Assembly: GCA_965209015.1 (NCBI GenBank)
Contig: OZ242367.1
Location: forward strand, 2,108,001 to 2,172,000
Source: Bin80 sp965209015
GTDB lineage: Bacteria > Bacteroidota > Rhodothermia > Rhodothermales > Bin80
Direction of reading: 5' to 3'
DNA: 64,000 nt
In this document: positions 35,179 to 45,038 of the stretch, piece after piece
Layout of the letters: each line of letters begins with the position of its first letter
How positions within the stretch are numbered: the stretch's first letter is position 1
Notes under the pieces: model-generated
Seen by the model: the letters and a program-made list of their open reading frames with translations, nothing else
What the model was told of the DNA's origin: nothing
The model's database searches: none
Translations under genes and position numbers: made by a program

Positions 35179-38067
35179 TTATCGGACGAGAGCAATGGAA
35201 GTCGTGGTTGGCCCAGAATTGCCCGTCATCCGTACGGAGTAGATCCCGCTTGCTAATTCTCCTGCCTCAAAAATGACCGAATGCTCTCCGGCTGTGACCA
35301 TGTCATGAACCAGCGTGGATACTCTCCTCCCTAAAATGTCGTATACCTCAATCTTGACTTCTTGTGGATGATTCAGGCGAAACTCTAATGTCATGCGATC
35401 ATGAAACGGGTTGGGATAACTCCCATGTAACGAGTATGCCGAATGAATCGGTTCAGGTGACACAGTCCGTTTGGTAATTGACGCTGATCCTGGAGGTCGC
35501 AATTTGCGGTTCGTGTAGATATGAAACTCTCCAGGTTCAAGTTTTTGAGAAACTCCCTCGGTCACATCCAGAGAATCCCCTGAAAAATAATCGTACCAAT
35601 AGACCGGAGGTGATGTGAGATTTACAGTGTTTAAGATAGGAATGACATCAAAATTGCCAATAATGACTGCCTCCATTTCAGTTGGATCATGGAGGAGATG
35701 CATATGTTTCAATGGTCCGGATACTTGCATGGATACATTCGTCTCCGTGCTGCGAAAAATTGGATTTTCCCTCCGCAGATGAAGAAGGGCGGACCAAGCA
35801 TCATATAAACCTCGGCGTGAAGGATCATCATAATAGTCCCAGCGAATTGGCTTACTCTCTGTCCGTTCAGGAGTAAAGGGTGGGCAATTTCCTGGGCGCA
35901 GACATTCTTCTCCCCGGTCTCCGTACCCATACCCAAGCTCTCCAAATTGCCACAGCATTTTAGGTCCAGGAAGTAAAAAGTGAAATGCTCCCGCCATTTT
36001 CAGGCGATCCAGTGCGATTGGAAGGTTGCGAATATTGTAGGTTCCTTGATTCGCATCCAGAGAAGGGGAACAGGCTTCGCCGCCCGACGGTGCCCGTTCG
36101 CATGCACCGTAGCTACGCATCTTGTACATCATCCACTGCTCATCATGACTCTCCATGTATACAATGACGTGAGGTAGGTGCCACCCTCTGCCTCCAGAAC
36201 CATAATATGCTCGTTCAAAGTTGCTCTTTTGTCCCTCATGATAGCCCATGAGTGCCTCTCCAAATGGATGGGTTACATTGCTCCATACCATCATGCCAGG
36301 CAACCCACGGTCTGTCCCATATTCCGCGAGTTCTCGCTCTTCACGTTCTTCTGCCCAGTGCTCCAAAATTATGTATGCCTGAGGATCAATAGTCCACATC
36401 TTATTCGCCATTCGTTTGATGAGACGAATGCGGGACGGATCATAGCGATCCCAAGCAGCATTATCAGAGCCAGTATTGCGTTGTGTAAACCCCTTGGATA
36501 AATCATAACGGAATCCATCTACATTGAATTCGGTCAACCAGTACTCATTCACACGATCCAGCCAATATTGGGTATACGGATGTTCATGGTTGAGATCAAA
36601 AAAGACGTTGTAGGAATGAGTTGGTGGAATATTGATCCATGGGTTTGCATCTACGCCACCATAGAGGGATACGAGGGGTGAGGGGAGATCCACATGGTTG
36701 TAGACTACATCAAGAAAAACGGCAATTCCCCGCTCATGAGCTGTATCAATAAATCGCTTCAGATCATCCGCGGGGCCGTAGTATTTATCTGGTGCAAAGT
36801 AAAAGTTTGGTTGGTATCCCCAGTTCAGATTGCCTCCAAATTCGGCGATTGGCATGAGTTCAATGGCATTGATCCCTAGTCGCTCCAAGTATGCTAATGT
36901 GTCCGTTAGCGTGGCCCAATCATGTGCATGTAAGTAATCTCGGAGGAGGATTTCGTAAATGACGAGTTCTTCCGGGGGAGGCGGCACAAAGTCGGTCACC
37001 TTCCAAGGGTAAGGAGAGCGGTTGGTTTGTAAGACTGATACTGGCCCATGTGTCTTTCCGTGAGGATAGGGTTTCAGGTCTGGGTAGGTACTTGAAGGGA
37101 TGAATGAATCATGGTTCTGATCCAGAATCAGGGTTGAAAATAGGTCTGCAAACCGTAATTCGCCATCTGCAAGAAACTGATAGCCAACCTCTTGCCCTGA
37201 TGGTAAATTTGTGATTGGAAGCCACCAGTGGATACTGTCAGGACGCAAAGCATCCCGAAACATCAAGGATGTATTATTGACCTGCCAATCATTAAAATCT
37301 CCAATCGCATGCATCGAACACTTTCCTGGAGCAAACACAGATAGCGTAACCCTTGAGGGGTCTGAAGAGGTATAATTGACTCCATCCTCAATTCCAACTG
37401 GGCGCGAACGATCTGTCACCTCAAAGGGAATGGCCCCAACAGTTTGGGTTACAGTGTTGCCTTGGCTGTCCGTAGCCATGATTGAAAATGTGGCATCACA
37501 TTCCATTGGGCTATTCAGAGAATAATGGAACACCCCTTCATTAAAAAATGGAAGCCCATCAAATTGCCGTCCGTTGATCTCAACGATCAGACGACGGATA
37601 GGTCTTGACGAAAATACTCCGGCACTTACCCCAGTTACAATACCGGCATCATTCCGATGCCGGGCCATCTGGAAAATCATTGGATCCGTAACGACAATGA
37701 TAGAATTGTTGTTGTCGTTAGGATTTACTTGGTCGTTGAGCGGATCGGTAATCCAGACATAGTCGCTCCCCGGATGATTCAAATGTGCATGAACCTTGTA
37801 CTGATAGGAACGTCCTGCTTCCAATGTGTGCGAGTATAGCCACTGCCCTGACTCAACGTGATAGAACATCTGAGACACAGCCCCTGCGGCGATACGTCCA
37901 CTACTGTTGGGACCCCAACCATTAAACTCCCCTGGCAAAAATGCTCGTATCACGCTTTGGTTAGGAATCCAGCGAAAGGTCACATCCAGAGATTGACCAA
38001 CACTACTACTTAAAGCAGTTACAGGAAGTAATATTGCAAGAGCAGACTTACGAACAAAGTGAAGAAT
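35179..38067 (-). CDS. Secreted GH13 alpha-amylase-family enzyme with T9SS sorting domain
   Basis: From the first ATG/GTG/TTG start (GTG at 37983) the protein has 934 residues. N-terminal starch-binding/E-set modules (GEFNGWGPNSSG, GDFNDWQVNNTS) precede a GH13 barrel. DVVYNH is at 425-430, the nucleophile Asp494 in GFRYDLSKGF, the acid/base Glu541 in YIILEHWAE and Asp614 in MESHDEQW. The C-terminus (YPNPFHDRMTLEFRL, then GIYSVRM) is a type A T9SS signal for surface secretion. The frame stays open upstream and there encodes a good signal peptide (RKSALAILLPVTALSSSVGQ) preceded only by an ATT codon (38067). I extend the gene to that ATT. Confidence 0.85.
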   Translation of the reverse strand: MLHFVRKSALAILLPVTALSSSVGQSLDVTFRWIPNQSVIRAFLPGEFNGWGPNSSGRIAAGAVSQMFYHVESGQWLYSHTLEAGRSYQYKVHAHLNHPGSDYVWITDPLNDQVNPNDNNNSIIVVTDPMIFQMARHRNDAGIVTGVSAGVFSSRPIRRLIVEINGRQFDGLPFFNEGVFHYSLNSPMECDATFSIMATDSQGNTVTQTVGAIPFEVTDRSRPVGIEDGVNYTSSDPSRVTLSVFAPGKCSMHAIGDFNDWQVNNTSLMFRDALRPDSIHWWLPITNLPSGQEVGYQFLADGELRFADLFSTLILDQNHDSFIPSSTYPDLKPYPHGKTHGPVSVLQTNRSPYPWKVTDFVPPPPEELVIYEILLRDYLHAHDWATLTDTLAYLERLGINAIELMPIAEFGGNLNWGYQPNFYFAPDKYYGPADDLKRFIDTAHERGIAVFLDVVYNHVDLPSPLVSLYGGVDANPWINIPPTHSYNVFFDLNHEHPYTQYWLDRVNEYWLTEFNVDGFRYDLSKGFTQRNTGSDNAAWDRYDPSRIRLIKRMANKMWTIDPQAYIILEHWAEEREERELAEYGTDRGLPGMMVWSNVTHPFGEALMGYHEGQKSNFERAYYGSGGRGWHLPHVIVYMESHDEQWMMYKMRSYGACERAPSGGEACSPSLDANQGTYNIRNLPIALDRLKMAGAFHFLLPGPKMLWQFGELGYGYGDRGEECLRPGNCPPFTPERTESKPIRWDYYDDPSRRGLYDAWSALLHLRRENPIFRSTETNVSMQVSGPLKHMHLLHDPTEMEAVIIGNFDVIPILNTVNLTSPPVYWYDYFSGDSLDVTEGVSQKLEPGEFHIYTNRKLRPPGSASITKRTVSPEPIHSAYSLHGSYPNPFHDRMTLEFRLNHPQEVKIEVYDILGRRVSTLVHDMVTAGEHSVIFEAGELASGIYSVRMTGNSGPTTTSIALVR

Positions 38068-38259
38068 TCTATTACCTCAGATGTATCCAGTGACAGGGTT
38101 ATAAAATATGTATGGTAGGTGGCAATAGAGGAAAAATGATTGATAGGCGAGTGCAAGAATCAATGCGGTCGCCAGGAAACACGATCTATGATTCGTCTGA
38201 TGAAGCGTAATTGGTGAAACCAAACGAATCCACACCCAAGAACTGTCAATGCAGCGAAG

Positions 38260-38344
38260 TACCCGGGGTGGGACTCGAACCCACACAGCCTTTGGGGCCA
38301 ACGGATTTTGAGTCCGTCGCGTCTACCAATTCCGCCACCCGGGC
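38260..38344 (-). tRNA. tRNA-Leu (anticodon CAA)
   Basis: On the minus strand the 85-nt sequence folds into a class II tRNA. The acceptor GCCCGGG pairs with CCCGGGT plus discriminator A. The anticodon stem ACGGA/TCCGT encloses loop CTCAAAA (anticodon CAA, reading UUG). A long variable arm and T-loop GGTTCGAGTCC are present. CCA is not encoded. It lies 26 bp downstream of the dipeptidase gene's stop. Confidence 0.95.
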
Positions 38345-38370
38345 AATACACTATTTTACGGTCGCTTAAC

Positions 38371-39759
38371 CTACTCGGATCCTGCGTCCAAAGCATAATG
38401 GGAATGGAATCGTAAGATTGCCTCAATACCCTGAGAAAATCGGTCAAGTCCAAAATGCTCGTTTGGAGAATGGATAGCATCGGAATCAAGACCAAATCCC
38501 ATGAGTACGCTATCTAATCCCAGTAAATGCTTGAAGTCCGCTACGACAGGGATACTTCCTCCGATTCGTGTGAAAAATGGCGGACGATCATAGACCTCCT
38601 CTAATGCTTGAGATGCTGCTGCCATCGCAGTGCTATCCGTATCAATTAGTACAGGTTGAGCTCCATGGATTATCTTAAACTCCAATTGCATTGATCTCGG
38701 GACACGCGCCAATAACCATGCCTCCATCAACTCCCCGATCTCATGTGAATCCTGATCGGGTACTAATCGCATTGAAATTTTGGCATGAGCCTTTGAGGGG
38801 AGAACCGTCTTCGCTCCATCTCCGATATAGCCTCCCCAAATGCCATTGCAGTCAAGAGTGGGACGGGATGTAGATGCTTCAAGAACAGTAAAGGTAGACT
38901 CCCTCACCGAGATGTCAACGCCCACCTCACTTATCCATTCATTCGCATCAAACGGAAGTGCAGCCATTGTACTGCGCTCATCGTCTGAAAGCGATCCCAC
39001 CCGATCATAAAAACCGTCAATCATTACCCGGTGATCGTTATCATGCATATCTGCGATCAATGTAGCTAATGCATGAATAGGGTTATGAATCGCTCCTCCA
39101 TAGGTACCGGAGTGAAGATCACGGTTTGGGCCCGTCAATGTAATCTCCACATAGGTCATCCCCCGAAGGCCATACGTGATAGATGGGATTCCAGGAGCAA
39201 ATAGACTGGAATCCGAAATCACCACTACGTCGGCCGCTAACTGATCCTGATGGGACCGAATAAATCCAGGAAGACTAGCAGATCCAGATTCTTCTTCTCC
39301 TTCAAAAATGAATTTGAGATTAATGGGGGGAGCCCCCATCGTCTCCATCCAACATTCCAATGCCTTGAGATGCATAAATAATTGCCCCTTATCATCACAG
39401 GCACCGCGGGCATATAATGCTCCGTCCCGAATCACCGGAGTGAAAGGTGGAGAGGTCCACAAGTCAAGTGGATCAGGAGGCTGAACATCGTAGTGACCAT
39501 ATACTAGGACCGTAGGATGCTCAGGATTAACCTCGATTTGTCCAACCACAATCGGATGCCCCTCCGTGAGGATTGATTCAGCATTGTCCACTCCTAAATG
39601 TTTCAAGTGATCTACCAGCCAGTCCGCCGACTTAGAAACATAGTCTGAGTATGACGGATCTGTACTGATTGAAGGGATTGAAAGGAGATCCATCAATTCC
39701 TCAATAAAACGACTTTCATGAGCCTTCAAATGGGCCAGTGCCTCAGAAATTGTACTCAT
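38371..39759 (-). CDS. M20-family dipeptidase
   Basis: The 462-residue metallopeptidase has the M20 metal and catalytic motifs in order: VYGHYDVQPPDP (first His and catalytic Asp), ARGACDDKGQ (bridging Asp), FEGEEESGS (general base Glu and metal Glu). A dimerisation domain with DLHSGTYGGAIHNP and a C-terminal GGSIPVVADF segment follow. It should cleave dipeptides or short peptides with two zinc ions in the cytoplasm. Length is typical of the dipeptidase branch. It is the last gene of the run ispH, lipoprotein, lipoprotein, dipeptidase. Confidence 0.9.
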   Translation of the reverse strand: MSTISEALAHLKAHESRFIEELMDLLSIPSISTDPSYSDYVSKSADWLVDHLKHLGVDNAESILTEGHPIVVGQIEVNPEHPTVLVYGHYDVQPPDPLDLWTSPPFTPVIRDGALYARGACDDKGQLFMHLKALECWMETMGAPPINLKFIFEGEEESGSASLPGFIRSHQDQLAADVVVISDSSLFAPGIPSITYGLRGMTYVEITLTGPNRDLHSGTYGGAIHNPIHALATLIADMHDNDHRVMIDGFYDRVGSLSDDERSTMAALPFDANEWISEVGVDISVRESTFTVLEASTSRPTLDCNGIWGGYIGDGAKTVLPSKAHAKISMRLVPDQDSHEIGELMEAWLLARVPRSMQLEFKIIHGAQPVLIDTDSTAMAAASQALEEVYDRPPFFTRIGGSIPVVADFKHLLGLDSVLMGFGLDSDAIHSPNEHFGLDRFSQGIEAILRFHSHYALDAGSE

Positions 39760-39762
39760 TGG

Positions 39763-40284
39763 TTAGAGTTCACTCTCGTCTCGCCAGCGGATCAACCTCC
39801 ATCCAAGGGTTGTGTCCGCGCGTGCAAGTAAGAAATTAACGTTTCCATCGCCTCGAAACACCTCGCCAGTATCTAAGCCCACCGACAAATTGAATCCCCG
39901 AACTGTAACCGCCCGAACTCCACCATCAAATTCCTGCCGGGAAATGATCTGCTTCCATTGCAACTGTACCTCTACGGTACTTTCAAATAAACGTCGAGTA
40001 GATTCCAACTCCTGCCCAAACCCCCATTCACGCTCAATTCCGGTATCAAAGTCGGTATAGATAAATACAAATGAGGAATCAATCAGAGGCTCATAAAGAG
40101 ACAAATCTCTGAGTTCATATGCATTGCGAAAGTTCGTGAAGTACCCTTCAATGGTTTTCGGATCTCCTAAGAGGTCTCCAAATGGATCCCCCTCACCGAT
40201 TGCAGGTGCAAATGGATTACAGCCCCCACATGTAAACAAAATCACTATGGTTGCACAGGGATATATGTTTGGGGAACAGTACAC
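39763..40284 (-). CDS. Lipoprotein with SnoaL/NTF2-like domain (second of a pair)
   Basis: The 173-residue protein has a short lipoprotein signal with lipobox CGGC (Cys22). An NTF2-like alpha+beta domain follows (FTNFRNAYELRDLSLYEPLI, then a strand pattern ending WRLIRWRDESEL). It is similar in layout and ending (MKWRDQ / IRWRDE) to the lipoprotein encoded just upstream, so the two arose by duplication. Function unknown; NTF2-like folds bind small hydrophobic ligands. It ends 3 bp before the dipeptidase gene. Confidence 0.7.
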   Translation of the reverse strand: MYCSPNIYPCATIVILFTCGGCNPFAPAIGEGDPFGDLLGDPKTIEGYFTNFRNAYELRDLSLYEPLIDSSFVFIYTDFDTGIEREWGFGQELESTRRLFESTVEVQLQWKQIISRQEFDGGVRAVTVRGFNLSVGLDTGEVFRGDGNVNFLLARADTTLGWRLIRWRDESEL

Positions 40285-40292
40285 GATTCAGA

Positions 40293-40850
40293 TTAGCTGG
40301 CAAACTCCGCCTTGAGATCGCTCCAAGTGTCTTGGGAACCAACGCTCTGATCCCTCCACTTCATGAGCGTCCAAAGACCATCCTCTTTCTTGGTAATGAC
40401 CCAGACCAACCTACCTTGAAGGGTATCTGCAATTTGCTGACTCCCATGCTGAATGAGTAGCAGGTAGTGAGCATCAATAACATACTCTGTATCACTCAGT
40501 TCTGTTGTCGAATCCTCCAAGCGCAGGAGATTCCCAGAACTACCCTTTGCTGCCTCTGCGACAGTAATAAAGTATCCATTCTCTTGTGCCTGATTCCAGT
40601 TAGTCCACTGATCTGGATCTCGTGCATAAGCCGCGGCTGTGGGGGTATAGATGAACTCTTCATCCAAGGATCTACGATAATTCGTGGCATTTAACTCTGC
40701 CACCGCAGTGCGCAGGTTATCAATCACCAGATCTGGTGCAACCGGCTGTAACCATGTACCTCCCCCCCCAATCGGTGGCTCGGGTGTACGCGCTCCAAAT
40801 ACATCACAAGATGCGAGAACGAACAGACAAAACCAAATTCCACGAGTCAT
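40293..40850 (-). CDS. Lipoprotein with NTF2-like domain (first of a pair)
   Basis: The 185-residue protein has a lipoprotein signal (LFVLASC, Cys15) and an NTF2-like domain (NLRTAVAELNATNYRRSLDE; GRLVWVITKKEDGLWTLMKW). It parallels the next gene, which shares the same domain plan and C-terminal WRD motif. Both are probably anchored in the membrane and face the periplasm. Its ATG overlaps the end of ispH by 4 bp, so it is translationally coupled to ispH. A functional link to isoprenoid synthesis is not obvious. Confidence 0.7.
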   Translation of the reverse strand: MTRGIWFCLFVLASCDVFGARTPEPPIGGGGTWLQPVAPDLVIDNLRTAVAELNATNYRRSLDEEFIYTPTAAAYARDPDQWTNWNQAQENGYFITVAEAAKGSSGNLLRLEDSTTELSDTEYVIDAHYLLLIQHGSQQIADTLQGRLVWVITKKEDGLWTLMKWRDQSVGSQDTWSDLKAEFAS

Positions 40851-42088
40851 GGGGATTCTTGTAGCTCAGGAGTTGATTTATACGGGGCCAGCACCTCTTC
40901 CAAAGAAATGGCTCCTTCAAAAAAAGCAATAACCTTTCGGATCACCTCGTCTACAAGCATATCAGGACAGGATGCACCCGAGGTAACTGCCATAGATACC
41001 GGTCGATGAGATGGGATCCAATCCACTGTCGTACGTACTTCCATAGCCGGGTAATCATAATGATGAATCCGGTTCTTTGATTCTATTTCATCTGCACCCC
41101 GAATGAAATAGGTGGGAACCACTGAATTACATAAAGACACAATCTGGCTGGTATTTGAGGAGTTATATCCCCCAACAACCAAAGCTAAATCAAGCGGCTG
41201 CTCAAGCATTGCTCGGGCTGCCTCCTGGTTTTCATGTGTGGCATAACATAACGTGTCACTCGTATCCACAAAATTCCCGACTTCGCCGTATCTATCAATC
41301 GTGGCTTTCCTAAGTATATCCGTAACCGCCTGCGTCTCCGTCACCAGCATCGTTGTTTGATTGACAACACCTATGCGTTGTAAGTCTCGGTCAGGATCGA
41401 ATCCCTCGCTATAACAATCAGCAAATCGTTCAAAGAAATATTCTCGATCTTTGTTACCTCGGATTACCTCTCCTAAGTCCACAGCATCGTTAGTGTCACG
41501 GATGACCACCACGGGAGCATGTTTTTTTGCATGAGAAAATGACGCTCGGGACTCCTCGTGCAATCGCTTACCATGAATGATTACTGTATATCCCTTATCA
41601 CCGATCTGAGCACTCCGGCGCCATACTTTTTCTACAAATGGACAGGTCGTATCGTATGTGCGTACGTCAACATCCAAACTCCGTAGCTCTTCTTTAATCT
41701 CAAGTGTGGTTCCAAAGGCAGGAATCACGACAATATCATCTGGTCTCAGTTCACTAAAGTCAATCAACTGATCTCCCATACTTGAACGCAAAAACTGCAT
41801 CCCTCGGCGGCGTAGATCATTATTGACCTGCGGATTATGAATCATTTCTGAGAGCATGAATAGACGCCGATCAGGGTGGTCAGAGATAGCACTATAGGCA
41901 ATTTCTACGGCATTCTCCACACCAAAGCAAAATCCAAAATTTCGGGCAATCCATACACGAACTGGACCAAAGTCTAAGAGCGAAGGAGACAAATCCTTCT
42001 TACGTGGATCCGCAGCCATCCTGGCGGTCTTGAGAACCGAGATGATCGGACTGCGATAAAATCCAGGAATATCAAAACCTCTTGGCAT
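40847..42088 (-). CDS. ispH: 4-hydroxy-3-methylbut-2-enyl diphosphate reductase (long form)
   Basis: The 413-residue iron-sulfur enzyme catalyses the last step of the MEP isoprenoid pathway, making IPP and DMAPP. The three cluster cysteines are in FGFCFGVENA (Cys54), TYDTTCPFVEKVW (Cys149) and GASCPDMLVDEV. NQTTMLVTE holds the substrate Thr. The extra length and the TVIIHGKRLHEESRAS insert resemble the long plant/cyanobacterial-type branch. The start may also be the ATG at codon 24. It is followed by the coupled lipoprotein genes and preceded by tgt with a 63-bp gap. Confidence 0.92.
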   Translation of the reverse strand: MPRGFDIPGFYRSPIISVLKTARMAADPRKKDLSPSLLDFGPVRVWIARNFGFCFGVENAVEIAYSAISDHPDRRLFMLSEMIHNPQVNNDLRRRGMQFLRSSMGDQLIDFSELRPDDIVVIPAFGTTLEIKEELRSLDVDVRTYDTTCPFVEKVWRRSAQIGDKGYTVIIHGKRLHEESRASFSHAKKHAPVVVIRDTNDAVDLGEVIRGNKDREYFFERFADCYSEGFDPDRDLQRIGVVNQTTMLVTETQAVTDILRKATIDRYGEVGNFVDTSDTLCYATHENQEAARAMLEQPLDLALVVGGYNSSNTSQIVSLCNSVVPTYFIRGADEIESKNRIHHYDYPAMEVRTTVDWIPSHRPVSMAVTSGASCPDMLVDEVIRKVIAFFEGAISLEEVLAPYKSTPELQESP

Positions 42089-42151
42089 TTACAAATACTG
42101 GAATATCTATTGATGTACTGACCTTACGCTCAGCAGGCTAACAGGGTTCAA

Positions 42152-43276
42152 CTACAACCTCTGGCTCAGTTGATCTATCATCTGTCTTCTGAAAGTAGAA
42201 TAACGATCTGTATGGATTGCCTGTCTCGCACCTCGCATGAGAAATGCATACAGACCTAGGTTTTGCATGGCTGAAATCTGTAGCCCTAATATCTCATTAC
42301 ATTGGAATAAGTGTCGAACATAAGACTTTGTAAACGTCTGACTGACATAATTGTCCAGCCCGCTGTCCAATGGAGAGTAATCATTTGCCCATTTGCGATT
42401 TCGGATATTAATGATCCCTCGAGTCGTGAAGAGCATACCATTACGGCCATTACGTGTCGGCATCACACAGTCAAACATATCTACACCCCGACGAATTGCT
42501 TCAAGTAAATTTTCTGGTGTGCCAACTCCCATCAAGTATCGGGGTTTATCCGTCGGGAGTACTTCACAAGTAACGTTGACCATCTCATAGAGTGCCTCCG
42601 CTTCTTCACCCACCGATAATCCTCCGATCGCATAGCCAGGAAAATCCATATCCACCAGTTGCAGGGCTGATTCACGTCTTAACTCTTTGAATGTACTTCC
42701 CTGTACAATTGCAAAAAGGAACTGTGCATGCTTATAAAGAGGATGCGTAGCCTGAAACCGTACCTTACTTCGGAGGGCCCAGGCGGCTGTTCGTGTATTT
42801 GCTTCTCTTGCACGCGTCCGCGTGATTCCTGCCGGCGGACACTCATCCAACACCATCATGATATCTGATCCTAAGGCTCGCTGAAAATCAACAACATTTT
42901 CCGGTGTAAATAGATGACTTGCGCCATCAATATGGCTTTGAAACGTCGCTCCCTCGTCGGTAATCTTACAGCGACTCGCAAGTGAAAAGATCTGAAATCC
43001 TCCCGAATCTGTTAAAATTGGCCGCTCCCAAGCAATAAATTTATGCAATCCTCCCGCTTCTGTGAGGAGCTTAGTTCCTGGCCGGAGATAAAGATGGTAC
43101 GTATTCCCGAGGATAATATGTGAATCTAGATCATCCTTTAACTCACGAGGGGATAATCCCTTGACTGTCCCCAAAGTCCCCACAGGCATGAATACAGGGG
43201 TATCAATCCTGCCACGTTCCGTCAGGATTGCCCCCGCTCGGGCTCCATCTGAAACATGTGATACTTCAAAGTGCAT
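42152..43276 (-). CDS. tgt: tRNA-guanine transglycosylase lacking its zinc site
   Basis: The 374-residue enzyme inserts preQ1 into tRNA wobble positions in queuosine synthesis. Catalytic and substrate residues are present: DSGGFQ (Asp90), MVLDECPP (Asp144), and the nucleophile in VDMFDCVMPTRNGRNG (Asp269). The structural zinc site is gone. Where E. coli Tgt has CDCYTC (Cys302, 304, 307) this has LDNYVS (307-312), and the fourth ligand His333 is Gln338, with the flanking segments aligning without gaps. Such a change would normally destabilise the C-terminal domain unless compensated. No other queuosine genes are in the window. Confidence 0.92.
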   Translation of the reverse strand: MHFEVSHVSDGARAGAILTERGRIDTPVFMPVGTLGTVKGLSPRELKDDLDSHIILGNTYHLYLRPGTKLLTEAGGLHKFIAWERPILTDSGGFQIFSLASRCKITDEGATFQSHIDGASHLFTPENVVDFQRALGSDIMMVLDECPPAGITRTRAREANTRTAAWALRSKVRFQATHPLYKHAQFLFAIVQGSTFKELRRESALQLVDMDFPGYAIGGLSVGEEAEALYEMVNVTCEVLPTDKPRYLMGVGTPENLLEAIRRGVDMFDCVMPTRNGRNGMLFTTRGIINIRNRKWANDYSPLDSGLDNYVSQTFTKSYVRHLFQCNEILGLQISAMQNLGLYAFLMRGARQAIHTDRYSTFRRQMIDQLSQRL

Positions 43277-43852
43277 GATTTACAATCTTATCTAGTCCTT
43301 ATCCAATACCCCATTAGTATAAAAGCATTGCTATCTACTCACTATCCAATGATATAGATTGAAGAGTATGATGGACTCTGATTCGCATGATCACTCTCAT
43401 CTTGGCACCAGGGTCACTCTTCATAGTGGGCTGACTAAAATCAAACGGAAAAGATTTCAATATAAATTACTTATGTGAATAATTGTAAAACACTTATGTA
43501 TCCGTATAAAGGTTTGTTTTTTTCATTTTTCGTCATTCCCCCTCTCAATCTATGACTCTTCAACTTCTCCAAATATCGTTTCGCATGTAATCGATGGAGA
43601 GTAGGGAATAGCCGCTTTAATCACTGCCATGTGCAAGCCAACAAACATGTACTTCTTGCGTCTTAGTACCACAAGACTACCGGCCCACAGCATCCTACTC
43701 AACAACACACATTGATGCATGACTTGGTTCTCAGATTAACTGATCCAACTTCTGATAAATTATGACTGCTTGATGGCAATCAATCCAAGGATCCGTTAAC
43801 TCAGTTCCCATATACGAGTGGTGTATACATGGATTCTCATACGGATACACAG
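43277..43852. other. 576-bp intergenic region upstream of tgt
   Basis: No coding sequence seen. It separates mlaD from tgt, all on the minus strand. The AT-rich part (about 43430-43530) is the most likely promoter zone for tgt, but I see no definite box. Confidence 0.4.
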
Positions 43853-44914
43853 CTATTGATCTAATTGCTGTTGAAGTGAGTCTAGCATCTCAGCCCTTCG
43901 GTTGAGATGTGCCTCCATCGCAATCAGTTCTTGTTGTTTTGTTTCAAGTGCCTCAAAGCTTTCAGCGATGGCCCTTTCGCGCATTTCAAAAGGCGCCTGC
44001 TCCATGAATCCTCGTTCTTCAAAATATCTCTTAAAGAGCCAGTTATGCTTCCCGGCCTCCATTAACTCGGCAAACCGAAATGCCCCCAAAGATGCCCAGT
44101 CGGTCATGGCTCCAACACGTTCGGTAAGATTGCTGACTCCGATGATCACTTGTTGAAGCGTATCTGCACTTGCCTGAACCGATTCATACAAGTCTGAATC
44201 ATTAAGGAGTTGTGCAAAAGTACCATTCCCCTGCTCCAGTTTCCCGAGGATGGACTCTACGCCCCCGGTGGCCTGTGAGGCAAGTTCAACTAGTGCCTCT
44301 GCATCATCTCCAAGATTGGCCATAAGGCGTTCCGTTTCTTGGGCCGTTGCCACCATACTATTGTATAGTTGAGGGTCATAGATGAGCTTTCCTAATGTAC
44401 CCTCTCCTGCCTGAACATCATCAACAATACCTTTGAAAGAAGTCGCAGATTGTTCAAACCTTTGCACGGATGCAAGCGCCTTGTCCGTGATTTCAAAGAG
44501 GTCAAATGGGTCAACTCCAACGATCAAATCATTATTCTCAAGCGGGACGGTTTCGTTGACAGGCACCGGTGGATTGACCAGAACCACTATCATGCTACCC
44601 AAAAGGCCCTGAGTTTTGATCTGAGCCTGCGTACCCTTATGCAAGATAGAACGGGCTCGGGTACGAATACCCATCGTTACTTCAATTTTCCCTCTCGGCT
44701 CATTGGGCAGTACCACACTCTGAACGGCTCCGATACTGACTCCCTGAAACTGCACATCCGCCCCATCGCTGAGACCGGCAACAGAGTCAAACTGTGAGCG
44801 AATCAGAAATAGGTCACTGAACAGGAACGTATTGCTACCTACAACAAATAGGACCGCAGCAAGAAGTCCTATACAGATGACTGAAACAATACCGACACGA
44901 ACTTTAGTGGACAT
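43853..44914 (-). CDS. mlaD: MlaD-type MCE-domain lipid transport protein
   Basis: From the ATG at 44914 the protein is 353 residues. A single N-terminal membrane span (VGIVSVICIGLLAAVLFVVG) is followed by an MCE domain (VAGLSDGADVQFQGVSIGAV), then a long helical tail (residues about 190-353) that may form a coiled-coil tunnel. It is the periplasmic subunit that hands phospholipids between MlaEF and outer-membrane partners. The longer frame to 44953 adds a Cys/Pro-rich stretch and is unlikely. It follows mlaF with a 124-bp gap, larger than elsewhere in the cluster. Confidence 0.85.
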   Translation of the reverse strand: MSTKVRVGIVSVICIGLLAAVLFVVGSNTFLFSDLFLIRSQFDSVAGLSDGADVQFQGVSIGAVQSVVLPNEPRGKIEVTMGIRTRARSILHKGTQAQIKTQGLLGSMIVVLVNPPVPVNETVPLENNDLIVGVDPFDLFEITDKALASVQRFEQSATSFKGIVDDVQAGEGTLGKLIYDPQLYNSMVATAQETERLMANLGDDAEALVELASQATGGVESILGKLEQGNGTFAQLLNDSDLYESVQASADTLQQVIIGVSNLTERVGAMTDWASLGAFRFAELMEAGKHNWLFKRYFEERGFMEQAPFEMRERAIAESFEALETKQQELIAMEAHLNRRAEMLDSLQQQLDQ

Positions 44915-45038
44915 GACTGGATTAATTGAAGAGGTTGGAAAGCAAAGCGGCATTCAATGTTGCACAATAATCATGCGCACCCCGCTGCAAGGAACCAAAT
45001 GTACGTGTTAGATAGGGCATCGAATTTTTAAAATAGAT

